40,809 nt of DNA from Caballeronia sordidicola. Its GTDB lineage: Bacteria; Pseudomonadota; Gammaproteobacteria; Burkholderiales; Burkholderiaceae. The notes below the pieces were generated by a model that saw only the letters and a list, made by a program, of their open reading frames with translations, searched no databases and was not told where the DNA came from. Positions within the stretch are counted from its first letter, which is position 1. Each line of letters begins with the position of its first letter. Positions 25,772-34,261 of this stretch are shown here, one piece after another. The stretch is from assembly GCF_002220365.1 (NCBI RefSeq), contig NZ_MTHB01000070.1, positions 1 through 40,809 on the forward strand, written 5' to 3'. Position numbers and translations under genes: made by a program.

Positions 25772-26840
25772 GGCTCGCTTCCTGGATCACACGCACCGCA
25801 TCGCGATGCCAGTCGATGCCGACCGTTGCGCCTTCGGCTACCGGTTCGGTACCTTCGTTCTGGCTGCAGACGAGCACTTCGCCAATGGCGGTATCGACGC
25901 GATAAAGCCATTGGCTACCCAGGAAAAAGCGGCTCGTGACGGTCGCCGACAAGCGCCCCGTTCCGACCGCGCATAAGTGCAGCTTTTCCGGACGGATGCA
26001 CAGGGTCACCGTATCGCCTTCGCGCCACACCGTGCCCGCCTCAATGCACGCAATGCCGGTCAGGTCATGTCCGAGATCGACATGCACTTCGTTGTGACGC
26101 GCCTCGGTCACCTTACCCGCCAGCATGTTCGCCTTGCCGATGAACTGCGAGACAAAACGATTCTCCGGCCGCTCATAGGCGCGATACGGCGAGTCGACCT
26201 GCGTCACGCGCCCCGCTTCCATCACGACCACGCGGTCACTGATAGACAGCGCCTCCGATTGATCGTGCGTGACCATCACCGTGGTGGTCCCGACCTTGCG
26301 CTGAATCCCGCGCAATTCAAACTGCATCTCTTCGCGCAGCTTGGCGTCGAGGTTGGACATGGGTTCATCGAGCAGCAGCACCGGCGGCTTGATCACCAAA
26401 GCACGCGCAATCGCCACCCGTTGTCGCTGGCCACCCGACAATTCACGCGGATACCGTGCCGCGAGCGCATCGAGCCGCACGAGCGCCAACGTCTCGCGAA
26501 TCCGCTCCGCGCATTCGGCTTTACCGACACCGCGCATTTCGAGCCCGAAGCCGACGTTCTGTGCGACCGTCATATGCGGAAACAGCGCGTAGCTCTGGAA
26601 CACCACGCCCAGGCCGCGCTTGTTCGGCCGGACATGCGTGAGGTCCTTGCCGTCGAGCGAAATCCGCCCTCGCGTTACATCGATAAAACCAGCGATCATT
26701 TGCAGCGTCGTCGTCTTGCCGCAGCCCGAAGGCCCCAGCAGCGAGACGAATTCGCCTTTTTCAACCGAGAGGCTCACGTCGCTCACGGCGTTCAGGTCGC
26801 CGTAGGCTTTTGTCAGTTTGTCCAGCACGAGAAACGACAC
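25764..26840 (-). CDS. ABC transporter ATP-binding protein (PotA type) of the catabolic cluster
   Basis: A 358-residue ATPase starting at GTG 26840 behind a strong GGAGG site five bases upstream. Motifs: Walker A GPSGCGKTT (about 36-44), Q-loop FQSYALFPHMTV, signature [14 protein letters not shown], Walker B VLLLDEPMSNLDAK and MVTHDQSEAL. The C-terminal 110 residues form the TOBE regulatory domain. It heads the run ATPase - permease - permease - oxidase C - A - B - binding protein, all minus strand with overlaps or short gaps up to 61 bp, likely one transcript. Confidence 0.93.
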   Translation of the reverse strand: MSFLVLDKLTKAYGDLNAVSDVSLSVEKGEFVSLLGPSGCGKTTTLQMIAGFIDVTRGRISLDGKDLTHVRPNKRGLGVVFQSYALFPHMTVAQNVGFGLEMRGVGKAECAERIRETLALVRLDALAARYPRELSGGQRQRVAIARALVIKPPVLLLDEPMSNLDAKLREEMQFELRGIQRKVGTTTVMVTHDQSEALSISDRVVVMEAGRVTQVDSPYRAYERPENRFVSQFIGKANMLAGKVTEARHNEVHVDLGHDLTGIACIEAGTVWREGDTVTLCIRPEKLHLCAVGTGRLSATVTSRFFLGSQWLYRVDTAIGEVLVCSQNEGTEPVAEGATVGIDWHRDAVRVIQEASHG

Positions 26841-27153
26841 GGTGGCCTCCAGGGTCTAGCGAAAAACAGTTGAACGGACGCGGGGTATTTACGCAAAGGC
26901 AACGCAAAGGCAACGCAAAAACAGCACGTAAACAGGCGAAACCGGTGAAAACGCGCCGATGATTCAGAGGCGCCAGATAGGACAAGGACAGATTCGAGCA
27001 GGACAGATTGCAGCGCAACAACCGGGGATGACCGCGGAAGCCTTTGGCCCGCCGGGCGCACACCGCGGTTGGCGGGCGCGTCGGGCGAAAGGAGTCGACG
27101 TCGGGGTGGGACGCCGGATGTAGACTTCGTTTTAAATCTTCTTCAAGTTCGGA
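26841..27153. other. Intergenic region between the ALDH gene and the importer/oxidase operon
   Basis: These 313 bases contain no gene I can support. They hold the start signals of the importer operon and the tandem repeat at 26893-26914. No clear intrinsic terminator follows the aldehyde dehydrogenase stop, so transcription may read through. Confidence 0.55.
26893..26914. repeat. Two tandem copies of 11-mer GCAAAGGCAAC plus a partial third
   Basis: Perfect copies at 26893-26903 and 26904-26914, then GCAAAAACAGC. The unit length is one helical turn. The block is flanked by TTTACG (26888-26893) and CGTAAA (26927-26932) and lies about 50-90 bp upstream of the importer ATPase start, where an operator would be expected. 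Confidence 0.6.
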
Positions 27154-28668
27154 TCAAACGTCGAACTTCACGCCTTGCGCAAGCGGCAATTCACGGCTGT
27201 AGTTGATCGTGTTGGTCGCGCGGCGCATATAACCCTTCCATGCATCGGAACCCGATTCGCGCCCGCCGCCGGTTTCTTTTTCACCGCCGAACGCGCCGCC
27301 AATCTCAGCGCCGCTCGTGCCGATGTTCACGTTCACAATGCCGCAATCGCTGCCCGCCGCCGACATGAATTGTTCGGCTTCGCGAATGTCGTTCGTGAAG
27401 ATCGCCGACGACAAGCCCTGCGGCACGCCGTTTTGCAGTTGCAACGCTTCAGCGAAGTCGTTGTAGGTCATCACGTAGAGGATCGGCGCGAAGGTCTCGC
27501 GTTCGACCACCGCCGTTTGTGCCGGCATGCGTACGAACGCCGGACGCACGTAGTAAGCATCGGCGTGGCCGCCTACATCAACACGCTCGCCACCCTTCAC
27601 AGTGCCGCCTTGCTCGCGGGCATCGCCCAATGCCTTCTGCATACCATCGAACGCAGCACGGTCGATCAGCGGACCGACAAGCGTATCTGACTCGACGGGG
27701 CTCCCCACTTTCACCGATCCAAACGCTTTTTCCAGACGCGGCAGCAATTGGTCGACCACGCTCGTATGCACGATCAGGCGACGCAGCGTCGTGCAACGCT
27801 GTCCCGCCGTGCCGACTGCCGAGAAGGTCACGCCGCGCACGACCAGATCGAGGTCGGCGCTAGGCGCAACGATCATTGCGTTGTTGCCGCCCAGTTCGAG
27901 GATGCTGCGACCCAGCCGCTTCGCCAGCACTTGCGCCACTTCAATCCCCATGCGCACGCTGCCGGTCGCGCTGACCAGCGGCACCTTCGGCGACTCGGTC
28001 AGCACCTGGCCGACATCGCGTGCGCCGAGCAGCAACTGGCTCAGGCCTTCAGGCGCGACGCCCGGATGGGTCTTGTTGAATTCACGCAAAGCCTTTTCGA
28101 ACAGCGCGTGACAGGCGATAGCCGTGAGCGGCGTCTTTTCCGATGGCTTCCAGACCACGGCGTCACCGCAGACCAACGCCAGCGCCGCGTTCCACGACCA
28201 CACCGCGACGGGGAAGTTGAACGCCGAAATCACGCCGACCACGCCCAGCGGATGCCACGTTTCCATCATCCGGTGACCCGGACGCTCGGAGGCAATCGTC
28301 AAGCCGTAGAGCTGGCGTGACAGGCCGACGGCGAAGTCGCAGATGTCGATCATTTCCTGGACTTCGCCCAAACCTTCGGACGTGACCTTGCCGGCTTCCA
28401 GCGTGACGAGGCTCCCAAGCGCGGCTTTGTGTTCGCGCAGCACATTACCGAAAACGCGCACGAGTTCGCCGCGTTGCGGCGCGGGCACGGTGCGCCATTT
28501 GAGGAAGGCGGCGTGAGCAGCATCTATCTTGCGGGCGGCGTCGGCGGGGGTATCAACAGCCAATCCAGCGAGCATCGCGCCGTCGAGCGGCGAACGCGCC
28601 GTGAGGGCATCGCCCTTCCACTGGCCGAGGTCTACACCGAGTGCGTCAAGAATATCATTCAGTTTCAT
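27154..28668 (-). CDS. amaB: ALDH7 family dehydrogenase, 2-aminoadipate-6-semialdehyde / piperideine-6-carboxylate dehydrogenase (AmaB)
   Basis: The 504-residue enzyme starts at ATG 28668 with AGAGGAAG upstream; an open extension to 28773 lacks similarity. It has the aldehyde dehydrogenase fold with NAD-binding GVISAFNFPVAVWSWN, catalytic Glu near 258 (LELGGNNA) and catalytic Cys near 292 (GTAGQRCTTLRR). The C-terminal block GGAFGGEKETGGGRESGSDA, followed by WKGYMRR and INYSRELPLAQGVKF, is diagnostic of ALDH7 (human antiquitin, bacterial AmaB). It oxidises 2-aminoadipate 6-semialdehyde, in equilibrium with piperideine-6-carboxylate, to 2-aminoadipate in the cytoplasm. Its neighbours supply the next two steps of lysine catabolism, which supports this substrate. 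Confidence 0.92.
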   Translation of the reverse strand: MKLNDILDALGVDLGQWKGDALTARSPLDGAMLAGLAVDTPADAARKIDAAHAAFLKWRTVPAPQRGELVRVFGNVLREHKAALGSLVTLEAGKVTSEGLGEVQEMIDICDFAVGLSRQLYGLTIASERPGHRMMETWHPLGVVGVISAFNFPVAVWSWNAALALVCGDAVVWKPSEKTPLTAIACHALFEKALREFNKTHPGVAPEGLSQLLLGARDVGQVLTESPKVPLVSATGSVRMGIEVAQVLAKRLGRSILELGGNNAMIVAPSADLDLVVRGVTFSAVGTAGQRCTTLRRLIVHTSVVDQLLPRLEKAFGSVKVGSPVESDTLVGPLIDRAAFDGMQKALGDAREQGGTVKGGERVDVGGHADAYYVRPAFVRMPAQTAVVERETFAPILYVMTYNDFAEALQLQNGVPQGLSSAIFTNDIREAEQFMSAAGSDCGIVNVNIGTSGAEIGGAFGGEKETGGGRESGSDAWKGYMRRATNTINYSRELPLAQGVKFDV

Positions 28669-28978
28669 CACTTCCTCTCTATGTCGGGTGGTTGCCAAGC
28701 ACTGCGGCGCGGCCCAAGGCCACGGTTCGTCAGTGCCGTCCTGGAACCTGCTCCGGCGCGTAAATACGACCATTCGTCGGAGCAGAGTTTCAGGGCTTAA
28801 AAAAACGGCTGCAAATGATTAATCGGCACGACTTTGTGCGTTGGGCGAACCAACTACACTCAGCCGAGCGGTCCATCTGCGTTCAGGTTATGCGATTAGA
28901 ACGCGTTTCACGGGATCTGGCGAGCCTTGGCGAGCCTTGGGGGCCATGCGGGCGGCGGCTTGTGATCTACACCGGCAT
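28669..28978. other. Intergenic region between aminotransferase and ALDH genes
   Basis: 310 bases without a supported gene, holding the upstream region of the ALDH gene. The 10-mer CGAGCCTTGG is perfectly duplicated at 28921-28930 and 28931-28940, 39 bp past the aminotransferase stop. No clear terminator or promoter was identified. Confidence 0.5.
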
Positions 28979-30220
28979 CTACCGGCTCGCCAATGCGAGC
29001 TTGAGCCGCCGCACGCCTTCGAACACTTCAGCCTCGCCCGGCGCGGCGGCGAACGAAAGCCGCATGCTCGATTCATCCGGATTGCGTGCGTAAAACGCCG
29101 GTCCAGGCACGTAGATCACGTTCTGTTCGATCGCGCGCTTGAGCAAATCGGCGGAATGACGGCCGCCCTTCAATCGCGCCCAGACAAACATGCCGCCTTC
29201 GGGCATCACGTACTCAATTTCATCGGGAACAAACTGGCGCAATGCGCTGGACAACGCCTCGCAACGCTTGCGATAGGCCAGCGCGATCGTTTGTATGTGG
29301 TCAGCCAGACGCCCGCGCTCCAAGTAGTGGCGCGCCGTTTCCTGCGCGAGCGGCGAGGTGCAGAGATCGCTTGTCTGTTTTGCGACGAGCATGCGACGTG
29401 TGATGGCAGGCGGCGCAATCGACCAGCCGATGCGCAAGCCCGGGGCAACGATCTTCGAGAGGCTGCCGAAATACACGACCCAGTCGCTCGCGCCTGGGAT
29501 GGCATCGGCGAGTGCAGTGATAGGTTTCACCGGTTCGCCTGAGAAGCGCAGCTCACCATAGGGATCGTCTTCGACCAGCACGAAACGAAACCGCATCGCG
29601 AGCCGCGCAAGCGCTTCACGACGCGCCGCCGGCAAGGTTGCGCCGGTCGGGTTCGCGAAGGTCGGCACCGTGTAGAGCAGCTTCGGCCGCGTAGCCGGAT
29701 CAAGCGCTTCGATCTGCTCGGTAAGCGCATCCACATCGATACCTTGCGCATCGGTGCGCACCGGGATCAGACGTGCGCCCGCGAGCCGCAGCGCCTGGAT
29801 GGCGGCCGGATACGCCGGCTCTTCGATCAGCACCGCGTCGCCCGGCGCGACCAGGATCTTGATCAACAAGTCGAGACCTTGCTGCGAGCCCGTGGTCACG
29901 ATCACGTCGTCCACATCGCGCGTCACGCCGCGATCAGTCATTAACCGCAGGATCGCGCGGCGCAGACCGGGCGAGCCGGCTGTGTCGCCATATTGCAGGC
30001 ACGCAATCGGATCGGACGAATAGGCATCCTCCAGCGCCTGGCCGATACCCGCCCGATCGAAGAGATCCTTCGACGGATACCCGCCCGCAAACGAAATCAT
30101 CCCGGGCCGGCCAAGATACTTGAAAAGCTCACGGATCGCCGAGCCTTGCGGCGCCTTGAACGGTTCCGTGAAGGCATACAGATCGGCGGCGCGGTTAGCA
30201 GAATCAGCGGCGGAATTCAC
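28979..30220 (-). CDS. PLP-dependent aminotransferase, probable 2-aminoadipate transaminase (LysN-like, fold type I)
   Basis: A 413-residue cytosolic aminotransferase of the MocR/LysN/Kat II group, without the GntR N-terminal domain. Family features are ISFAGGYPSKDLF near residue 42, GSQQGLDLLIKIL, the NPTG motif in FANPTGATLP, DDPYGELRF (PLP-contacting Asp and Tyr near 219-221) and the PLP-binding Lys near 256 (GSLSKIVAPGLRIGW). The final substrate-carboxylate Arg is in SMRLSFAAAPGE. The ATG overlaps the hglS stop as ATGA, so the two are translationally coupled. In this context it should convert 2-aminoadipate to 2-oxoadipate, the HglS substrate. Activity on other amino acids is possible. 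Confidence 0.88.
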   Translation of the reverse strand: MNSAADSANRAADLYAFTEPFKAPQGSAIRELFKYLGRPGMISFAGGYPSKDLFDRAGIGQALEDAYSSDPIACLQYGDTAGSPGLRRAILRLMTDRGVTRDVDDVIVTTGSQQGLDLLIKILVAPGDAVLIEEPAYPAAIQALRLAGARLIPVRTDAQGIDVDALTEQIEALDPATRPKLLYTVPTFANPTGATLPAARREALARLAMRFRFVLVEDDPYGELRFSGEPVKPITALADAIPGASDWVVYFGSLSKIVAPGLRIGWSIAPPAITRRMLVAKQTSDLCTSPLAQETARHYLERGRLADHIQTIALAYRKRCEALSSALRQFVPDEIEYVMPEGGMFVWARLKGGRHSADLLKRAIEQNVIYVPGPAFYARNPDESSMRLSFAAAPGEAEVFEGVRRLKLALASR

Positions 30221-31236
30221 GCGGCCGCCGTCATCTTGAAGATGCCCGTGGCATTGCCGGCATCGAAACCGAGATCAAGCTTGGCTCGCCCCGTGGCCTC
30301 GTCCATGACCGCGTCGCGGCTGATGAACTCGTAGAAGGAACCAGGGACGTCGCGCTCGATCCGCGCGCCATCGGCGCCGACGAAAACCCGGCGCACGGGA
30401 TCGGCGCGAAACGCTGTCTGGCGCACCCGGCCCGACTTCGAAATTTCAACGCTGTCCTTGATCGGACGGCCGAGTTCGCGCTGGGCATCGGCGACGGCGA
30501 AGACGTCATCCACACGGTCAGTCGCATGATTAAACGCGTTGCCTTCGGTTGCAATCCACGCCATTTCCGCCGACTCGGCGCGCAGCACTTCATAGTCCGT
30601 CAGACGCGGAACCGTATGCTGGCGCTCAAAACAGCGCACGAGCACAGGCAGCAGGTCGAGAGCCGTAGCCAGCGGCAGTGAATGGTCGCGCTCCAGCTCG
30701 GCCAGCGACGCAACCGCTTGCGGCGTGAGCGGATCGACGCTCTTGCCGATCACGTTCGTTACGGCTTGCTGGAACTCGGAACTGAAGCGCTCGGGATGCA
30801 GTTCGCTGACGAAATACTGCGCGATTTCATCAGGAGCATCGACGTGCATATACGAGCGCCCCGTCATCTTGATGCGATCGAGCGGGTACGTACCGTTCAG
30901 CACAAAACCGAGCGGCTTAAGGATGCGCGTGAACGCGGCTTCGCCCGGCGGCAAGGCGCCGGATTCAGCCCAGCGCACGGTGCGCAGCGCGCCGTGGTCG
31001 AACTGAACGCGGGTTTGCGTGTGCGCAAGGTCGTCGGTATAGGCGCGGCCGGTTGGCACGCGTTCGAGCAGGCCGGCGAACAGCGCCATGTTCATCGCTT
31101 GGGCCAGCTCGGCACGGTTGACCGTGCCCGGCGTGGTAATGGCCAACACGGGCGGCAAGTTCATCAATCGCACTAACCCGGTTACATCAGATTCCGGCAG
31201 GGCAACAGCAAGCAATGCGGCGAGATTCGAGTTCAT
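30217..31236 (-). CDS. hglS: 2-oxoadipate dioxygenase/decarboxylase (HglS, DUF1338)
   Basis: The 339-residue protein is a DUF1338 (HglS/YdcJ) iron enzyme that converts 2-oxoadipate to D-2-hydroxyglutarate with O2. Core motifs: TQTRVQFDHGALRTV with a metal-ligand His near 81, EGNAFNHATDRVDDVF with His near 237, DSVEISKSGRVRQTAFRA, and GSFYEFISRD whose Glu near 303 may be the third ligand. It is shorter than the Pseudomonas enzyme (about 460) but the metal-site motifs are all present. It is first in the operon, coupled to the aminotransferase, and divergent from a LysR gene. It is the signature step of the bacterial lysine-to-2-hydroxyglutarate route. Confidence 0.9.
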   Translation of the reverse strand: MNSNLAALLAVALPESDVTGLVRLMNLPPVLAITTPGTVNRAELAQAMNMALFAGLLERVPTGRAYTDDLAHTQTRVQFDHGALRTVRWAESGALPPGEAAFTRILKPLGFVLNGTYPLDRIKMTGRSYMHVDAPDEIAQYFVSELHPERFSSEFQQAVTNVIGKSVDPLTPQAVASLAELERDHSLPLATALDLLPVLVRCFERQHTVPRLTDYEVLRAESAEMAWIATEGNAFNHATDRVDDVFAVADAQRELGRPIKDSVEISKSGRVRQTAFRADPVRRVFVGADGARIERDVPGSFYEFISRDAVMDEATGRAKLDLGFDAGNATGIFKMTAAA

Positions 31237-31355
31237 TTATCCAGTTCCGGCTGATCTAGCGTGGTGCGAGCCCAGGGCCCGGTTCGGCGATTCACTGGAA
31301 GGCAATTCTGGAGGGCGGAAAAAAGCCACGCAATTGATATAAACTCATGACTTCA

Positions 31356-31368
31356 TTCTAAAAAAGAA
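31356..31368. promoter_or_regulatory. Candidate LysR box in the hglS/LysR divergent promoter
   Basis: TTCT (31356-31359) and AGAA (31365-31368) form a T-N11-A inverted motif. Next to it lies GAAC-N6-GTTC (31366-31379). Both sit in the 196-bp gap between the divergent starts at 31236 and 31433, where a LysR protein would be expected to bind. Confidence 0.4.
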
Positions 31369-31432
31369 CCAAGTCGTTCAATCAGTTGTCAAGCGCCCCC
31401 GACGCGCTACTCGCAAACGGTACCGGTAAAAC

Positions 31433-32350
31433 ATGAGAAAAGGGATTCCCAATCTGGTCGCCTTGCAGATCTTCGAGGCCGCCGCGCGCCACGAGAGCTT
31501 CACCCGAGCCGCCAATGAGCTCTCGCTCACGCAAAGCGCGGTTTGCCGCCAGGTTGCGGGGCTGGAAAACCGCCTGGGCGTCGCGTTGTTCCTGCGCGTC
31601 AAGAAGCGGATTGTGCTGACCACGCATGGCCGTGATTACGCGGCGCTCGTGCGCAAGAATCTCGACCGGATTGAGCGCGATACGCTCGAACTGATGGCGC
31701 AACGCGGTGTGGGGCGGATTCTGGAGATAGCGGTCGTTCCTACGCTCGCCAGCCAGTGGCTGATTCCGCGCCTCCCGCAATTTCGCGCGCTGCGGCCGGA
31801 CATCACCGTGAATCTGTCGATACGCACCGAGCCTTTCCTGTTCAGCGATTCGCCCTTCGACGCGGCGCTTTATTTCGGCGATTCGGTATGGCCCGGCACA
31901 CAGGGCAAGCAGCTGTTCCGCGAGGGCAATGTCGTGCCGGTGTGCAGTCCTTCCCTGCTCGCCGGGAGTACGCCCGGTGAGCAGACTTCGCTCGAACAGC
32001 TTGCTGATTTGCCGCTGCTGCATTTATCGACACGGCCCGACGCCTGGCGCACCTGGTTTCGTCTAAACGGGCTCGAGCACGATGTGCGAGCGGTACGCGG
32101 CGCGCGCTATGAATTGTTCACGATGCTCACCAGCGCGGCTCAGGCGGGCTTGGGCGTCGCATTGCTGCCGGAGATCTTGCTCGCGGACGAGTTGTCGACC
32201 GGCCGGCTGGTCGTGCCGCTGAATAGACCGATGTCCGGCAAGTCCGGTTATTACCTCGTCGCACCCGATGAAATTGCCCAGGACGAACCGTTCGTCGCGC
32301 TCTCGGACTGGTTGAGTTCGATCGTGCCGCAAACGAAAACGGAGGCGTAG
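31433..32350 (+). CDS. LysR-type regulator of the lysine-catabolic genes (GcvA-like)
   Basis: A 305-residue LysR protein starting at ATG 31433. The winged helix-turn-helix spans about 7-66 (ALQIFEAAARHESFTRAANELSLTQSAVCRQVAGLE). The effector domain includes PTLASQWLIPRLPQFRALRPD, FDAALYFGDSVWPG and LTSAAQAGLGVALLPEILLADEL. It is divergent from hglS, so it most likely senses an intermediate of lysine or 2-aminoadipate breakdown and activates hglS and the aminotransferase, perhaps the whole minus-strand cluster. Its 3' end is one base from that of the next LysR gene. Confidence 0.9.
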   Translation: MRKGIPNLVALQIFEAAARHESFTRAANELSLTQSAVCRQVAGLENRLGVALFLRVKKRIVLTTHGRDYAALVRKNLDRIERDTLELMAQRGVGRILEIAVVPTLASQWLIPRLPQFRALRPDITVNLSIRTEPFLFSDSPFDAALYFGDSVWPGTQGKQLFREGNVVPVCSPSLLAGSTPGEQTSLEQLADLPLLHLSTRPDAWRTWFRLNGLEHDVRAVRGARYELFTMLTSAAQAGLGVALLPEILLADELSTGRLVVPLNRPMSGKSGYYLVAPDEIAQDEPFVALSDWLSSIVPQTKTEA

Positions 32351-32351
32351 A

Positions 32352-33266
32352 TCAAAGGGCTGGGGGGTTGGATGCATTACCCGCCTTCACGAAATCGATA
32401 AACACGCGCAACGGTGCGGGCAAGTGGCGATGCCCCGGATAGTAGAGAAATGGCCCGGAAAAGCTCGGCCACCACGATTGAAGAATCGGCTCCAACGCGC
32501 CGCTATCGAGGTACGGACGCAGCATTCCCTCGAACAGGTGAATCACGCCCACGCCTGCCACGGCCATACTGATTGCAAGATCCATTGCCGCGCCGGGCCT
32601 GACCAGCAGCGGCCCTGCAGGGTCCAGCCGCACCAACTCCCCGTCCCGCTCGAAATCCCAGGTTGGCTTCGCGCCGCCGGCAAACTGGCCGCGCAAGCAC
32701 GCGTGAGAAAGCAACTCTCGGGGGTGCTCGGGTCTGCCGTGCGTATCGAGATATGCCGGTGCGGCGGCGGTCGCGAAGCGCTGCACGCGTGGCCCGATCG
32801 GAATGGCGATCATGTCCTGCTCGAGCCGCTCGTCATAACGAATGCCCGCGTCGCAGCCGATCGACAGCACATCGACGAAACCATCCTCGACCACGACTTC
32901 AACGCGAATGTCAGGATAAGCCTTCAGGAACGGCGCGATGACAGCTGGCAACACGATCCGCGCTGCGCTCGACGGCACGTTGAGCTTCAGCGTGCCGCTT
33001 GGCGTGTCCCTGAACCCGTTCAAGACATCCAGCGCGGCTTCCATCTCGCTGAACAACGGCGCCAGCTTTTCGATGAGGCGCAGCCCCGGTTCGGTCGGGG
33101 CCACGCTGCGAGTGGTCCGATTGAGCAAGCGCAGGCCGAGTTTCGCCTCGAGGCGGCGCACAGCAATGCTCAGACTCGAAGCAGAGACGCCACTAATCCG
33201 GGCTGCGTCGCGAAAACCGCCGGCGCGAGCAACTGACACGAATGCGGCAAGATCATTTAATTCCAT
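32352..33266 (-). CDS. LysR-type regulator divergent from the aldo/keto reductase gene
   Basis: A 304-residue LysR protein from ATG 33266 (MELNDLAAFVSVARAGGF); GTG 33272 two codons upstream is an alternative. The helix-turn-helix reads FRDAARISGVSASSLSIAVRRLEAKLG, with LLNRTTRSVAPTEPG typical of the CrgA/DmlR subgroup. The effector domain contains SIGCDAGIRYDERLEQDMIAIPIGP. It faces the PdxI-like reductase gene across about 100 bp containing an 18-bp palindrome, a layout typical of a LysR regulator and its single target. Confidence 0.9.
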   Translation of the reverse strand: MELNDLAAFVSVARAGGFRDAARISGVSASSLSIAVRRLEAKLGLRLLNRTTRSVAPTEPGLRLIEKLAPLFSEMEAALDVLNGFRDTPSGTLKLNVPSSAARIVLPAVIAPFLKAYPDIRVEVVVEDGFVDVLSIGCDAGIRYDERLEQDMIAIPIGPRVQRFATAAAPAYLDTHGRPEHPRELLSHACLRGQFAGGAKPTWDFERDGELVRLDPAGPLLVRPGAAMDLAISMAVAGVGVIHLFEGMLRPYLDSGALEPILQSWWPSFSGPFLYYPGHRHLPAPLRVFIDFVKAGNASNPPAL

Positions 33267-33272
33267 GGTCAC

Positions 33273-33290
33273 TGTTCACATTTTTGAACA
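33273..33290. promoter_or_regulatory. 18-bp perfect palindrome TGTTCA-N6-TGAACA, likely LysR operator
   Basis: Perfect 6-bp arms TGTTCA (33273-33278) and TGAACA (33285-33290) lie immediately upstream of the LysR start and 77 bp upstream of the reductase start. The placement fits autorepression plus activation of the divergent gene. Confidence 0.6.
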
Positions 33291-33367
33291 ACCCGTGCAA
33301 TTTAGACCGGATTATCTAACAACACAATCACCTCCATACTGGCGTCACATTCATCAAGGAGAGCGTC

Positions 33368-34249
33368 ATGTCGAATTTCATCCCATTAAGCACCTTTGCG
33401 CTTGCCGGTCGTCCGGTGCAGCGCCTGGGCTACGGCGCCATGCAGCTGGCAGGACCCGGCGTGTTCGGGGCGCCAAAGGATCACGACGCAGCGATTGCCG
33501 TATTGCGCGAAGCGGTGGCGTCGGGCGTCAATCACATCGATACGAGCGACTTTTACGGACCGCACATCACCAACCAGATCATTCGCGAAGCGCTTCACCC
33601 GTATCAGGATGATCTCGTGATCGTCACCAAGCTTGGCGCCGTGCGCGGTGACGACGGTGCCTGGCTACCGGCGATGGAACCGGAAGACCTCAGGCGCGGC
33701 GTCCACGACAACCTGCGCAATCTCGGCCTGGAAGCGCTTGAAGTGGTCAATATGCGGATCATGGGGAACATTCACTCACCCGCGGAAGGATCGATCGAAA
33801 AGCAGGTCACAGCGCTTGCCGAACTGCAACGCGAGGGGCTTGTCCGTCACATCGGACTGAGCAACGTGACCTCGGCCCAGATCGCCGAGGCGCAGGGCAT
33901 TGCGAAGATTGTCTGCGTTCAGAACCACTACAACCTGGTCCAGCGGGAAGACGACACACTGGTCGACGAACTGGCGAGCCAGGGCATTGCGTATGTACCG
34001 TTCTTCCCGCTTGGCGGGTTCACGCCGATTCAATCGTCCGTGCTGTCTACGGTCGCTCAAAAGATCGGCGCGACACCGATGCAGGTAGCGCTCGCGTGGC
34101 TCCTGCATCGCTCGCCCAACATTCTGCTGATTCCGGGCACGTCGTCGCTCGCGCATCTGCGGGAAAACATGCAGGTGGCACAGTTGAGTTTATCGGACGC
34201 GGTGCTCGCTGAACTGGACGCGATCGGCCAAGCCAATGGGGCACACTGA
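33368..34249 (+). CDS. pdxI: Aldo/keto reductase, YdbC/PdxI (pyridoxal reductase)-like
   Basis: A 293-residue AKR with AAGGAG seven bases before the ATG. It closely follows E. coli YdbC (PdxI) as I remember it: RLGYGAMQLAGPGVFG, GVNHIDTSDFYGPHITNQII, HIGLSNVT, AYVPFFPLGGFTP and LLIPGTSSLAHLREN. Catalytic Asp 58, Tyr 63 and Lys 88 are visible. The usual active-site His lies in a changed context (VVNMRIMG), as in YdbC. PdxI reduces pyridoxal to pyridoxine with NADPH. No other vitamin B6 gene is nearby, so the physiological substrate may be a different aldehyde. Its stop is 12 bp from the converging nitrilase gene, and expression is probably set by the divergent LysR. Confidence 0.85.
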   Translation: MSNFIPLSTFALAGRPVQRLGYGAMQLAGPGVFGAPKDHDAAIAVLREAVASGVNHIDTSDFYGPHITNQIIREALHPYQDDLVIVTKLGAVRGDDGAWLPAMEPEDLRRGVHDNLRNLGLEALEVVNMRIMGNIHSPAEGSIEKQVTALAELQREGLVRHIGLSNVTSAQIAEAQGIAKIVCVQNHYNLVQREDDTLVDELASQGIAYVPFFPLGGFTPIQSSVLSTVAQKIGATPMQVALAWLLHRSPNILLIPGTSSLAHLRENMQVAQLSLSDAVLAELDAIGQANGAH

Positions 34250-34261
34250 CCGCGTGGAACG

